DNA from: Mesorhizobium sp. WSM2240 | Lineage (GTDB): Bacteria; Pseudomonadota; Alphaproteobacteria; Rhizobiales; Rhizobiaceae | Assembly (NCBI RefSeq): GCF_040438645.1 | Contig: NZ_CP159254.1 | Coordinates: 42,086-106,085, forward strand | Length of the DNA stretch: 64,000 bases | Direction of reading: 5' to 3' | Part shown: piece by piece, positions 43,948 through 53,258 of the stretch | Layout: every line of letters begins with the position of its first letter | Numbering within the stretch: the stretch's first letter is position 1 | Program-made: the position numbers and the translations under genes | Notes under the pieces: generated by a model | Databases searched by the model: none | Seen by the model: the letters and a program-made list of their open reading frames with translations, nothing else | What the model was told of the DNA's origin: nothing

Positions 43948-46661
43948 GCAGAACCCGATCGATGTCCGACCACAACGTCAAGGACAAGCGCCCATCCCCC
44001 GAGGCTCTCCTCGAGGAGGCGTCGCGTGAGTCGCGCGGCCATCTCAAGGTCTTCCTGGGGGCCGCTCCCGGCGTGGGAAAAACCTACGAGATGCTTCTCA
44101 GCGCGGCAGGGCGGAAGCGCGAGGGTGTCGATGTGATTATCGGCGTCGTCGAGACCCATGGGCGCGCGGAGACAGAAGCCCTGGTGAAAGGGTTCGAGAT
44201 CGTTCCGCGCCGCCGCATGGATTACAAGGGCCGCGCCATCGAGGAGATGGATCTGGATGCCGTTCTCGCTCGCGCGCCGCAACTGGTGCTGGTCGACGAA
44301 CTGGCGCATACCAACGCGCCCGGAAGCCGGCATCCCAAGCGCTACTTGGATGTAGACGACCTGCTCGCCGCCGGGATCGATGTTTATACCACGGTCAACA
44401 TCCAGCATCTTGAAAGCCTGAATGACGTCGTGGCGCAGATCACGCGCATACGCGTCCGCGAGACCGTGCCCGACGCCTTCATAGACCGCGCCGACGAAAT
44501 CGAGGTCATCGATCTGACGCCCGGAGACCTGATCCAGCGCCTGAAGGAAGGCAAGGTCTATGTCCCCAAGACAGCGGAACGGGCGCTGACCCACTACTTC
44601 TCGCCAGGCAACCTGACAGCACTTCGCGAGCTTGCGCTCAGACGCACCGCCCAGCGTGTCGACCAGCAGTTACTCACGCACATGCAGGCTCATGCCATCT
44701 CAGGGCCTTGGGCGGCCGGTGACCGCGTGCTTGTGGTCGTCAACGAGCATCCGAAGGCGGCAGCACTCGTGCGATACGCGCGCCGCCTGGCCGAACGGCT
44801 GCGAACGCCCTGGGTGGCGCTCTACGTCGAAACGCCGCGCGCGCTGCGTTTGACAGAGGCCGAACGCGATCGCGTCGCGGACGCCTTGCGCCTTGCCGAG
44901 AAGCTCGGCGGCGAAGCCGTCACGATCCCCGGCAGCGGGCTCGCGAAGGAGATCATCGGTTATGCCGAGGCCAACAATTTCAGCCATCTTATTATTGGCA
45001 AGAGCCAGCGGTCTCGCTTTCATGAATTGCTTTTCGGATCCGTCACCTATGACATCGTGCGCGGCGCCGGACACATTGCCGTCCATGTCATCGCGGGAGC
45101 CGAACGCGATGCTTTGCCGGGAAAAACAGTGGCGACACGCGATGTGTCGGCCGGAGTTGAACTCCAGCCATACCTGGTCAGCATCGGCCTCATTGCGGTG
45201 GCGCTCGCTTTCGGCTTGCTGCTTGCCCAGTATCTCGATGTCGACAATGTCGCGCTGGTCTTTCTGACCGCGGTTCTGGTGAGCGCGGTCGCCTATGGTC
45301 TTCTGCCCGCGCTCTTCACCAGCGTCGTCAGCATGCTTACCTTCAACTTCTTCTTCATACATCCGCTCCACACATTCACGATCAGCGATCCCGAAAATGT
45401 GGTCGCGCTGTTTTTCTTCTTCGTGGTGGCCCTGATCGCCAGCAACCTGACGGCAAGCGTGCGCAGCCAGGCGATGGTGGCGCGCCGGCGCGCCAAGACG
45501 ACCGAGGATCTCTACCTCTTCAGCCGCAAGCTCGCGGGCATTGCGACTCTCGACGACCTGCTTTGGGCGACCGCCTCTCAGGTCGCATCCATGCTCAAGG
45601 TCCGGGTCGTGCTCTTTCTTCCGAGCGATGGCTCCATCACGCTGAGGGCGGCGTGGCCGCCCGAGGACGTTGCCGAGGAAGCCGATCTGGCCGCGGCCAA
45701 ATGGTCATGGGAAAACAATCGGCCGGCAGGCCGCGGCGCCGACACCTTGCCTGGCGCAAAGCGCCTGTTTCTGCCGATGCGCACCGGACGCGGCGCCGTT
45801 GCCGTCATCGGCATCGACAGCGACAAGGCCGGCGCCATCCTGACACCCGACCAGCGGCGGCTGCTCGATGCGCTCACCGACCAGGCCGCGCTTGCGATCG
45901 AGCGCGTGAACCTTGCCGAAGACGTTGACCGGGCGAAGCGCGCGGCCGAAAAGGACCAGCTCCGGTCGGCGCTCCTCACCTCCATATCGCACGATTTGCG
46001 CACCCCGCTTGCCTCCATCCTCGGCGCCGCCAGCAGCCTCGGCACCCTGTCGGGACTCGAAGAGGCAGACAAGGCGGGACTTCTCTCGACGATCCAGGAC
46101 GAAGCCGAGCGTCTCAACCGCTTCATCGCCAATCTTCTCGACATGACGCGGCTCGAATCGGGAGCGGTCGCGCCGAATATGAGCCTTCACGACATCAGCG
46201 AAGTGGTAGGCGCCGCTCTCCGGCGGGCTGACAAGATCCTGTCGCATCACCGAGTCGAAACGAAGATCGCGGCCGATCTTCCGATGGTGAGCCTCGACGC
46301 GGTGCTGTTCGAGCAGGTGCTGTTCAATCTTCTCGACAACGCCGCCAAATACGCGCCGCCGAACTCGGCCGTCCGCATCCAGGCCTGGCTCGACGATAAC
46401 ATGGTGCGGCTGCAAATCCTCGACGAAGGGGGAGGCATTCCGGCCGACGACCTGAACCGCGTCTTCGACAAATTCTACCGCGTGCGTAAAAGCGACAGCC
46501 AGCGTGCCGGCACGGGTCTCGGTCTTGCCATCTGCCGCGGCTTCATCGAAGCCATGGGCGGCTCCATCGAGGTTGCCAACCGAAACGATCGCCCCGGCGC
46601 GGTCTTCACGATCGCCATTCCAGTCCCGGAGGAAACTGGCAAATTGGACACGGCGGCATGA
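43944..46661 (+). CDS. kdpD: potassium-sensing histidine kinase KdpD
   Basis: A 905-residue protein, normal length. Order: KdpD sensor domain with Walker A FLGAAPGVGKTYEML and VLVDELAHTNAPGSRH; USP domain; four helices (residues about 410-510); GAF domain; HisKA with SISHDLRTPLASILGA (phosphorylated His); HATPase with NLLDNAAKYAPP and GTGLGLAI. It senses K+ limitation and phosphorylates KdpE. TTG 43944 overlaps the EIIA stop; ATG 43962 is an alternative start without a good ribosome-binding site. kdpE overlaps by 4 bases. Confidence 0.95.
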   Translation: MSRTRSMSDHNVKDKRPSPEALLEEASRESRGHLKVFLGAAPGVGKTYEMLLSAAGRKREGVDVIIGVVETHGRAETEALVKGFEIVPRRRMDYKGRAIEEMDLDAVLARAPQLVLVDELAHTNAPGSRHPKRYLDVDDLLAAGIDVYTTVNIQHLESLNDVVAQITRIRVRETVPDAFIDRADEIEVIDLTPGDLIQRLKEGKVYVPKTAERALTHYFSPGNLTALRELALRRTAQRVDQQLLTHMQAHAISGPWAAGDRVLVVVNEHPKAAALVRYARRLAERLRTPWVALYVETPRALRLTEAERDRVADALRLAEKLGGEAVTIPGSGLAKEIIGYAEANNFSHLIIGKSQRSRFHELLFGSVTYDIVRGAGHIAVHVIAGAERDALPGKTVATRDVSAGVELQPYLVSIGLIAVALAFGLLLAQYLDVDNVALVFLTAVLVSAVAYGLLPALFTSVVSMLTFNFFFIHPLHTFTISDPENVVALFFFFVVALIASNLTASVRSQAMVARRRAKTTEDLYLFSRKLAGIATLDDLLWATASQVASMLKVRVVLFLPSDGSITLRAAWPPEDVAEEADLAAAKWSWENNRPAGRGADTLPGAKRLFLPMRTGRGAVAVIGIDSDKAGAILTPDQRRLLDALTDQAALAIERVNLAEDVDRAKRAAEKDQLRSALLTSISHDLRTPLASILGAASSLGTLSGLEEADKAGLLSTIQDEAERLNRFIANLLDMTRLESGAVAPNMSLHDISEVVGAALRRADKILSHHRVETKIAADLPMVSLDAVLFEQVLFNLLDNAAKYAPPNSAVRIQAWLDDNMVRLQILDEGGGIPADDLNRVFDKFYRVRKSDSQRAGTGLGLAICRGFIEAMGGSIEVANRNDRPGAVFTIAIPVPEETGKLDTAA

Positions 46662-47350
46662 GCTCGCGCCCAATCAGGGTTCTGGTGATCGACGATGAAC
46701 CTTCCATCCGGAAACTGTTGCGGACAAGCCTGGCTACCCAGGGATTTCAGGTGTTCGAAGCCGCGAACGGTCGCGAAGCGCTTGCACAGGTCGAGCAGGC
46801 CGGACCCGATCTCATCATTCTGGACCTCGGTCTGCCCGACATTCAGGGGCACGAGTTGATCCGCAAGCTTCGGCAGCAGGAATCATCAGTTCCCATCCTG
46901 GTGCTTTCCAGCCGGACAGACGAGACTGGTAAGGTCGAAGCCTTGGATCTCGGCGCCGACGACTACGTCACCAAACCATTCGGCACGGACGAACTTTTCG
47001 CCCGCATCCGCGCCGCTCTCAGGCACCGCCTTCAACAGCAGGGCGAAAGGCCTGTGTTTTCCAGCGGCGACCTGTCTGTCGATCTCGTACGCCGCATCGT
47101 CACGGTGCGCGACGTCGAGGTGAAACTGTCGCCGAAGGAATATGACATCCTGCGTCTGCTCGTTGCCCATGCCGGCAAGGTTCTTACGCACCGATACCTT
47201 CTGAACGAGGTGTGGGGCGGCGACACGGACGTGCAATATTTGCGCATCTATATCCGACAACTGAGGCAGAAGATCGAATCCAATCCGGAGCGACCAGAGC
47301 ACATCATCACCGAAACGGGCGTCGGCTATCGCCTGCGCACAATGGACTGA
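46658..47350 (+). CDS. kdpE: response regulator KdpE
   Basis: A 230-residue OmpR-type regulator. The receiver domain has the acidic pocket VIDDEPSIRK, phosphorylated Asp in LIILDLGLPDIQG and Lys in DYVTKPFG. The winged-helix domain shows KLSPKEYDILRLLVAHAGKV and YIRQLRQKIESNPERP. It activates kdp transcription after phosphorylation by KdpD. Tail-to-tail with the Trk gene pair across 218 bp. Confidence 0.95.
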   Translation: MSSRPIRVLVIDDEPSIRKLLRTSLATQGFQVFEAANGREALAQVEQAGPDLIILDLGLPDIQGHELIRKLRQQESSVPILVLSSRTDETGKVEALDLGADDYVTKPFGTDELFARIRAALRHRLQQQGERPVFSSGDLSVDLVRRIVTVRDVEVKLSPKEYDILRLLVAHAGKVLTHRYLLNEVWGGDTDVQYLRIYIRQLRQKIESNPERPEHIITETGVGYRLRTMD

Positions 47351-47568
47351 CGGATCTTCAGCGTGGGCCGGGTATCGGCGTCGGGAAGTGCCGATCCTAA
47401 TATCCCTGAGCTGCCAACAGCTTGGTTCATAGTCACTGCGTGATGACGATGTCGGCTATCCATTCCATTCAGGTCATTGCTCGCGCCCGGCCCGTACGTC
47501 GCCAACGGTCACGGAACGAAACGTCACGATGGCTCGCTCCGCATCCGCAGAGCACCAGGACCATTCCG

Positions 47569-48276
47569 TCAGGCAATAGCGGCGAACTTTTCCACCAGCT
47601 TTGTCGGACCGGATACGATCAGCAGATCGCCGCGCTCTATGACGGTTTCCGGGGTGGCGTAGGTGAAATCGGTCCGCGGCCGTTTCACGCCGACGACGGT
47701 GACGCCGTACTTGGTCCTTACGGCGGAGTCCGCCAGCGTCTTGCCGACAGCCTCTCGCGGCGTCCTCGTCTTCACGATGGCGAAGCCGTCGTCGAATTCG
47801 ATGAAGTCGATCATCTTGCCCGTTACGAGATGCGCCACACGCTCGCCCATGGCGGCCTCCGGATAGACGACGTGGTGTGCGCCCGTCCGCTCCAGGATAC
47901 GACCGTGGTTCGTGTTCACGGCCTTCGCCCAGATGTCGGACACACCCAACTCGGCGAGCGCCAGAACGGTCAAGACGCTCGCTTCGATGTCCGTTCCAAT
48001 ACCGACCACGACATGATGGAAATCCTGCACGCCGAGACGCCGCAGGACGTCGGCATTGGAGGCGTCGGCTTCCACCACATGGGTGAGTTGGCTTGACCAG
48101 GTCTGGACGAGGTCAGCGCTCTCGTCGATGGCGAGAACATCGTGACCGAGACTAACGAGGGACTGGGCAACGGCGCCGCCGAAGCGGCCGAGACCGATGA
48201 CGACGACACCGTCACCGTGGGATGTGCTGCTTTTAGCCAACGATTGGGCGCTCCTCTGGATAGCGGAAGGGGTCAT
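47569..48276 (-). CDS. TrkA/KtrA-type potassium-uptake regulatory subunit
   Basis: A 235-residue RCK protein: Rossmann motif VVVIGLGRFGGAVAQSLVS, GHDVLAIDESADLVQ, then a C-terminal TrkA_C domain (RTKYGVTVVGVKRPRTDF, VIERGDLLIVSGP). It gates the TrkH/KtrB pore in response to nucleotides. The start overlaps the end of the pore gene by 44 bases. Single-RCK length indicates a Ktr-like system rather than the double-RCK TrkA of enterics. Confidence 0.88.
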   Translation of the reverse strand: MTPSAIQRSAQSLAKSSTSHGDGVVVIGLGRFGGAVAQSLVSLGHDVLAIDESADLVQTWSSQLTHVVEADASNADVLRRLGVQDFHHVVVGIGTDIEASVLTVLALAELGVSDIWAKAVNTNHGRILERTGAHHVVYPEAAMGERVAHLVTGKMIDFIEFDDGFAIVKTRTPREAVGKTLADSAVRTKYGVTVVGVKRPRTDFTYATPETVIERGDLLIVSGPTKLVEKFAAIA

Positions 48277-49570
48277 TGCGTTCTCGCAGCGCGAGCGCGC
48301 TGGCGATGGTGATCGTGCCGACGCGTCCGACGAACATCAGTGCAATGATGACCAATTGCCCGGCAGGGGGCAAATCTGCGGTGATCCCGGTGGACAGGCC
48401 TACGGTCGCGAACGCCGATATAACCTCGAACAGGACATCCTGAAGCGCGAAGCTCGTCACGCTCAGGAGGATGAATACTCCTGCACCGACCGCTCCAACC
48501 GCTAGCAAGACGATCGTCAGCGCTTGGCGCTGGACAGGCGAACCTATGCGGCGACGGAATGCGGTCGAATCCGTCTGGCCGCGGATCTCGGCCCAAACGA
48601 CAAAGCCCAGAAGAAAGAAGGTGGTGACCTTGATCCCGCCTGCGGTGCCGGCGCTGCCACCCCCGATCAGCATCAGGGCGTAGGTGACCGCCAGCGTTTC
48701 GATCCGCATGCCTCCCACATCGATGCTGTTGAAGCCCGCGGTTCGCGTCATCACCGAGTGCATGCCGGCGTTCAACAGCTTTTCGGGTAATTCGAAGGGG
48801 CCGAGTGTCGCCGGATTGGTCCATTCGTAGGCAGCCGTCGCGACCAGACCAGCAACCAGCAAGAAAGCGGTCCCGAAAAGCGTGATCTTTGTGTGAATAG
48901 ACCAACGTGCAGGGTGCCGTATCCCCTGCCGAAGTTCAAAAACCACGGGAAATCCCAAGCCGCCGATGACGACGGCGGCCATGATTGCAATGAGCACGAT
49001 TGGGTCGAACGCGAAGCCGGAGAGACTGTCGGAATAGGTGGAGAAGCCCGCATTGTTGAAGGCGGAGACCGCCTGAAAAAGCCCGTGCCAGAGAGCGTCG
49101 CTCCATGCGTAGTCGTAAGCGTAGCGCAAGCGCCAGGCAAGCACGGCGGTCGTCAGCATTTCGATGGTCACAGTGACCAGCAGGATGAGCCGCAGGATTG
49201 CCGCGACATCGCCGAGCATAAGGCTCTTTGTCTCGGCTTGGGCGACCAAGCGGCGGCTGAGTTTCAGCTTCCGGGTAACCAGGAGCCCCAGGAGCGTCGC
49301 TCCCGTCATGATCCCGAAGCCGCCGATCTGGAAAAGCGCAAGAATGACGCCTTGACCGAATCCGGACCAGTAGGTGGGTGTGTCCTGAACGATCAGCCCG
49401 GTCACGCAGACGGCCGAGGCGGCCGTGAACAGGGCCGTCAGCAGCGGGCCCCTCCTGGGTCCGCACGCGAGATCGGTAACATCAGCATTGCCGTGCCCGT
49501 AAGGATGGCAAATAGGAATGCCAATGGCACCAGTCGAGCGGGGTGCTGTATCGATCGTCGCAAATGCCAC
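48233..49570 (-). CDS. TrkH/KtrB-type potassium-uptake pore
   Basis: About 445 residues with the repeated pore-loop motifs SAVCVTGLIVQDTPTYW, AVSAFNNAGFSTYS, SVMTRTAGFNSIDVGG and ISAFATVGLSTGIT. It forms the K+ channel partner of the RCK protein encoded downstream. GTG at 49570 opens the family's N-terminus (AFATIDTAPRSTG). Between about 49540 and 49450 the first helix is out of frame: the neighbouring frame reads LVPLAFLFAILTGTAMLMLP, the expected helix. Two compensating indels would keep the rest intact but replace helix 1, so activity is doubtful unless these are sequencing errors. Confidence 0.8.
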   Translation of the reverse strand: MAFATIDTAPRSTGAIGIPICHPYGHGNADVTDLACGPRRGPLLTALFTAASAVCVTGLIVQDTPTYWSGFGQGVILALFQIGGFGIMTGATLLGLLVTRKLKLSRRLVAQAETKSLMLGDVAAILRLILLVTVTIEMLTTAVLAWRLRYAYDYAWSDALWHGLFQAVSAFNNAGFSTYSDSLSGFAFDPIVLIAIMAAVVIGGLGFPVVFELRQGIRHPARWSIHTKITLFGTAFLLVAGLVATAAYEWTNPATLGPFELPEKLLNAGMHSVMTRTAGFNSIDVGGMRIETLAVTYALMLIGGGSAGTAGGIKVTTFFLLGFVVWAEIRGQTDSTAFRRRIGSPVQRQALTIVLLAVGAVGAGVFILLSVTSFALQDVLFEVISAFATVGLSTGITADLPPAGQLVIIALMFVGRVGTITIASALALRERNDPFRYPEERPIVG

Positions 49571-49962
49571 CCTTATTGCTTGACCCGCTGAACAAGGCGG
49601 AACTACCGCTCTACAGCATACCGCCCGGAGTTGGTCCACCCTGGAAGCGGCTCAGACCCCCAGCGGCCGCCAAAGCGCACGAATAAATACTAAAGCGACA
49701 TTATTGGCGACCGTTCAGAGGTCCCGGTTGCGCCATCTGCGGAAGTTCGAGGCATCGCCGATGAACGGCAGCCGTCGGACTTGTTCCAGAAGTTCGGGTG
49801 CAAGCGCACTATTGGCGCAAGTCGGGCCCCATTGCCGACGTTCCCGCCCCAATATTCCTGGCGAATAATGGATCCTGCTTTGGCGGCAACTAGCGCTGAC
49901 GGCACGAGGCTCCAACCGTTGTTCGGCCTATCTCCCGCTGCCGGGCCACATACGGCCGGCCG
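49571..49962. other. 392-bp gap
   Basis: A minus-strand fragment ending ELLEQVRRLPFIGDASNF near 49725-49790 looks like the tail of some former gene, but no family was recognised. Nothing else is supported. Confidence 0.4.
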
Positions 49963-51633
49963 TCACTCCGGCAGCCCCGCGATCCGCATGTGTTCGATCC
50001 AGCGGTCGAGGCTGGGAGCAGCCCACATCTTCTCCCACTGCTTGCGTTGTTTGCTGATGGAGTCGCCGGGCGAGTCCTTGAGGAAAACCGCAAGCGCTTC
50101 CTTTGCCTCCCGCTGGTTTCCCAGACAGGCGTGGATCCCCGCAAGCATTCGGTGTGCGCCGCTCGTAATTCTTGACATTTTCCGCATCGCGGTCAGCGCA
50201 GCCCCGCAATCGTTCTTTTCCCACAGCGCCCAGCCCATGTCCCAGTGGTACCAGTCAGGATGGAAAGGATCGATGCCCTTGGCCTGCTCGATCCGATCGA
50301 TCGCTTCGTCAATTCGGCCGGCAAAGATCAGCGGGGACGCACTGCCGGCGAGGATATTCGAGGCGCTGGGATTGAGGGCGATCGCCTGATCGTACCGCGC
50401 AATGGCCTGCTCGATCTCTCCGGCTTCGGTATGAATTTTGGCGCGGACATAATGCGCATTGGCATCGTCCGGAGCGAGCAGGATTGCCTTGTCCGCGTAT
50501 TCGGCGCCGCGCTTCAACGCCTCGTCGGGGTTGTTCTCCTGCTTGTGCCAGAATAGCGCGTCATTGCGATAGGAAAAGGCCAGCCCGATATAGCCGAACT
50601 GGGAGTTCGGATCCGCTTCGATCGCCTTGAGGCTGAACTGCCGTAGCAGCTCGTTCCCCGCAGCAGAGAAATCCTTGTCTGTCTCGGCAAACCCCATCTG
50701 GACATAGCGGAGCGCGCTGACCTGCGCAGTGTCGCTCTGTGGCAAGGGTCGCTCGATCCTGCGCCCGACCCGATCCGCAAGCGTGCGGATGATCTCCTCC
50801 TGGACGACGAAAAGATCGCCAATCTCTCGGTTGTAGGTGTTGGCCCAGACATGCGATCCGTCATGCGCGTTCAGCAACTGGGCGGTCACTTTCAGCCGCT
50901 CTCCGATCTTCTGCTGGCTGCCTTCAAGCAGGTAGTCGACGCCGAGTTCATCTCCGATCTGCCTGGTGTCGACCGGCTGGTCGCGGTACCTGAAGCTCGA
51001 GTTCCGGGCGATGACGGTGTAAGTCTTGCTCCGTGCCAGCTCGGTGATGATCCCCTCGGCGACGGCATCGCTGAGATATTCCTTGTCCGCACCGGTGCTG
51101 AAGTCCTCGAAGGGAAGCACCGCAATCCTCGGCATGTCGCTCGAACGAACCGGGGCGGCTCGCCAGGTCTCCATGCCGTAGTATGCGCCGATCGCTGCCG
51201 CGACGAGAACGACCGCTGCAAGAATGAAGCCGGGTCGCGAGAATCGTGACTTGGCTCGTTCTGTGCCGACCGCGGCGTTTGGGTCCGCCGCGTTCGATGG
51301 ATCGGCATTCAGCCGGTAACCTCTCTTTGGGAGGGTTTCCACGATCACGTGCCTGTCGTCGCCCAACGCGCGGCGAATATCGGCAATGCATTGAGTGAGG
51401 CTGTCGTCGGTCACGAAGGTATCGGGCCAGACCGCCTGCATCAGCGCATCCTTGGACACGATCTCGCCCGGTCGCGAAGCGAGCAAGGAGAGCACCTCGG
51501 CAGTCTGGCTGCGCAGATTGACCGCTTTGCCTTCGACGGTTCGGAGTTCTCTGCTTTTCGCAAGAAAAACAAAACCGCCGAACGTGATCGTTTCAGCAGA
51601 TTTCGGTTCGATTTCAGGAGCCGTTCGGGACAT
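49963..51633 (-). CDS. CadC-like winged-helix regulator with TPR domain
   Basis: A 556-residue membrane regulator. The OmpR-type winged helix lies at residues 15-110 (VNLRSQTAEVLSLLASRPGE, VETLPKRGYRLNAD), then one transmembrane helix (FILAAVVLVAAAIGAYYGM), then a FlgO-like domain (RIAVLPFEDFSTGADKEYLS) and TPR repeats (KAILLAPDDANAHYVRAKIH, YDQAIALNPSASNILAG). Such proteins read a periplasmic signal and bind DNA directly from the membrane. It is divergent from the secreted protein gene at 51722 with 88 bp between them, a likely target. Confidence 0.85.
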   Translation of the reverse strand: MSRTAPEIEPKSAETITFGGFVFLAKSRELRTVEGKAVNLRSQTAEVLSLLASRPGEIVSKDALMQAVWPDTFVTDDSLTQCIADIRRALGDDRHVIVETLPKRGYRLNADPSNAADPNAAVGTERAKSRFSRPGFILAAVVLVAAAIGAYYGMETWRAAPVRSSDMPRIAVLPFEDFSTGADKEYLSDAVAEGIITELARSKTYTVIARNSSFRYRDQPVDTRQIGDELGVDYLLEGSQQKIGERLKVTAQLLNAHDGSHVWANTYNREIGDLFVVQEEIIRTLADRVGRRIERPLPQSDTAQVSALRYVQMGFAETDKDFSAAGNELLRQFSLKAIEADPNSQFGYIGLAFSYRNDALFWHKQENNPDEALKRGAEYADKAILLAPDDANAHYVRAKIHTEAGEIEQAIARYDQAIALNPSASNILAGSASPLIFAGRIDEAIDRIEQAKGIDPFHPDWYHWDMGWALWEKNDCGAALTAMRKMSRITSGAHRMLAGIHACLGNQREAKEALAVFLKDSPGDSISKQRKQWEKMWAAPSLDRWIEHMRIAGLPE

Positions 51634-51721
51634 TTCACCCTCCTGGCGTGCTTCCTAGCCTAGCCCATTCGGCCGTCGCTTCCAAGCGATCCCATCAGCA
51701 CCGGATGGAACGGAGGAAGAC

Positions 51722-52075
51722 ATGAATCACACCAAGCCCATCATCGCTCTAGCTCTTCTTTTGGTAGCGCAAACGGCAGCAAAAGCGGATTCCCGCATCG
51801 CGAGATTCTGTGGCCTTGACCATGCCAACGAGGTTGCTTCGGGAGACGACGTCCGTTCCAACCCTGACGGTTTCTACGTCGTTAGCCTTAGGGAACAGGT
51901 CAGCGAAGGCGACCCTCGTATCATGCTAACCACGAGCGATGCCTTCTATCTCTGCACCCGATCTGTCGCGACCCCCGATATGGACGCGACGAAGGCGCTG
52001 CTGCTGATAAACGAACGCACCGTGAAGTACCTCTTCGTGCCAGTCATGCGGCGCGACACGCGCTCGTCATCCTGA
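51722..52075 (+). CDS. secreted protein of unknown function
   Basis: 117 residues with a signal peptide (HTKPIIALALLLVAQTAAKA). The mature part has Cys in ARFCGLDHANEV and FYLCTRSVAT, possibly a disulphide. The last ten residues (MRRDTRSSS) lose natural character, and the same frame continues beyond the stop into a cupin remnant, so the native C-terminus may be lost. GGAGGAAG precedes the ATG. Divergent to the TPR regulator. Confidence 0.5.
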   Translation: MNHTKPIIALALLLVAQTAAKADSRIARFCGLDHANEVASGDDVRSNPDGFYVVSLREQVSEGDPRIMLTTSDAFYLCTRSVATPDMDATKALLLINERTVKYLFVPVMRRDTRSSS

Positions 52076-52078
52076 ACA

Positions 52079-52283
52079 GCCGACCTCTATGTGCTGACCG
52101 GCAAGCTCGGCCAGAGAACGCCCCACGGGGTGAGCTATGCCGAAGCCGGCACAGCCATGGTCGGACACGGGGCCGACACGCCGATGGAGGTCTTCAGCGC
52201 CGGCACAACCGGATCTCGATGAACTGGCCATCTTCGTGGTGGACGTCAATCGACCGTTCTCGTCGCCGGCCAAGTTCGACTGA
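52079..52283 (+). pseudogene. cupin-type protein, 3' remnant
   Basis: The sequence reads ADLYVLTGKLGQRTPHGVSY, then EAGTAMVGHGADTPMEVFS. After a one-base shift it reads LDELAIFVVDVNRPFSSPAK before a stop. The order fits the end of a single-domain cupin. The 5' half is missing. The last 69 bases are repeated at 53290-53358. Confidence 0.55.
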
Positions 52284-52287
52284 GGCG
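52215..52287 (+). repeat. 73-bp direct repeat, copy 1 (cupin gene end)
   Basis: Nearly identical to 53290-53362. Both read ...LAIFVVD(V/A)NRPFSSP... to a TGA followed by GGCG. The pair brackets the ankyrin-cytochrome c gene. Confidence 0.8.
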
Positions 52288-52361
52288 TAGTTTCCGGGAC
52301 GGGGCGGCGTGTAACCCCCCGGAAGGAGTACCATGCTTATCCTGCAGCAGGGGAGGAACTG

Positions 52362-53258
52362 ATGCGCGCTGGAATGCTGTTGCTGATATGTTTCTGTTTG
52401 ATCCCGATGACATCCCAGGCGGCAGCCATTCACGACGCCGCCAAAAAGGGCGACATTGCGGCCATCGCGGCTGCGCTGGATGCGGGTGCAAACGTCAACG
52501 AATCTGATGGTCTCGCAGCGCCGCTCCATTATGCGATCAATAGGCAGCGTCTTGATGCGGCCAAACTGCTGATCGAGCGCGGCGCAGATGTTAATGCCGT
52601 CTCGAAGATTGGGGGTACACCCCTGATGGCGGCGGTGGCAAAAAACCGGTTTGAATTCATCACGCTGCTGTTGGCGCATGGCGCAAATCCGAACTCGACC
52701 GCGGGGAAGCAGACTCCCCTCCATTTGGCCGTCAAGCGCGGCTGCCTAGACTGCGTCAAAGCGCTGGTCGAAGCGGGCGCTGATGTCAACGCCCGAACAG
52801 CGGACTCCTTCGCGCGGACACCCATCCATCTTGCCAGATTTTACGAGCATTCCGAGATATCCGACTATCTCATGGCGCATGGCGTCGTGCTGCCGAAGCC
52901 GGCACCGATTGTCGAGAAATTGGTTGCCGCCGATGTCGAGAAGGGCCGGATTTATTTCGGCAGAAATTGCGACGGGTGCCACGCCAACGAACCAGGCAAG
53001 GGCGGCAAGACTGGTCCGAATTTGTGGGAGGTCGTCGGCCGAGACAGGGCATCGGTGCCAGAATTCAATTATTCCAAGACTTTGCGGGATTGGGAGGGCG
53101 CGTGGACTTACGAGGATCTGAACACCTTTCTTTATGATCCCCTCCTCACCACGCCCGGTGTCCTCATGGAAATTTCCGGCGTTCCCGACGAGACCGAACG
53201 TGTTAATCTGATTGCCTATTTGCGTACGCTAAGCGACAAGCCGATCCCTCTGCCCTAG
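52362..53258 (+). CDS. exported ankyrin-repeat/cytochrome c fusion protein
   Basis: A 298-residue protein. A signal peptide (residues 1-20) is followed by about five ankyrin repeats (residues 22-175; repeated ADVNA/GANPNS turns and TPLHLAVKRG helices). A class I cytochrome c domain follows: haem motif CDGCH (203-207) and a candidate distal Met in GVLMEISGVPDE (Met269). It should be a periplasmic electron carrier or redox sensor with a protein-binding arm. No oxidase or dehydrogenase is adjacent. GGGGAGG lies upstream of the ATG. It lies between two copies of a cupin gene end. Confidence 0.85.
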   Translation: MRAGMLLLICFCLIPMTSQAAAIHDAAKKGDIAAIAAALDAGANVNESDGLAAPLHYAINRQRLDAAKLLIERGADVNAVSKIGGTPLMAAVAKNRFEFITLLLAHGANPNSTAGKQTPLHLAVKRGCLDCVKALVEAGADVNARTADSFARTPIHLARFYEHSEISDYLMAHGVVLPKPAPIVEKLVAADVEKGRIYFGRNCDGCHANEPGKGGKTGPNLWEVVGRDRASVPEFNYSKTLRDWEGAWTYEDLNTFLYDPLLTTPGVLMEISGVPDETERVNLIAYLRTLSDKPIPLP

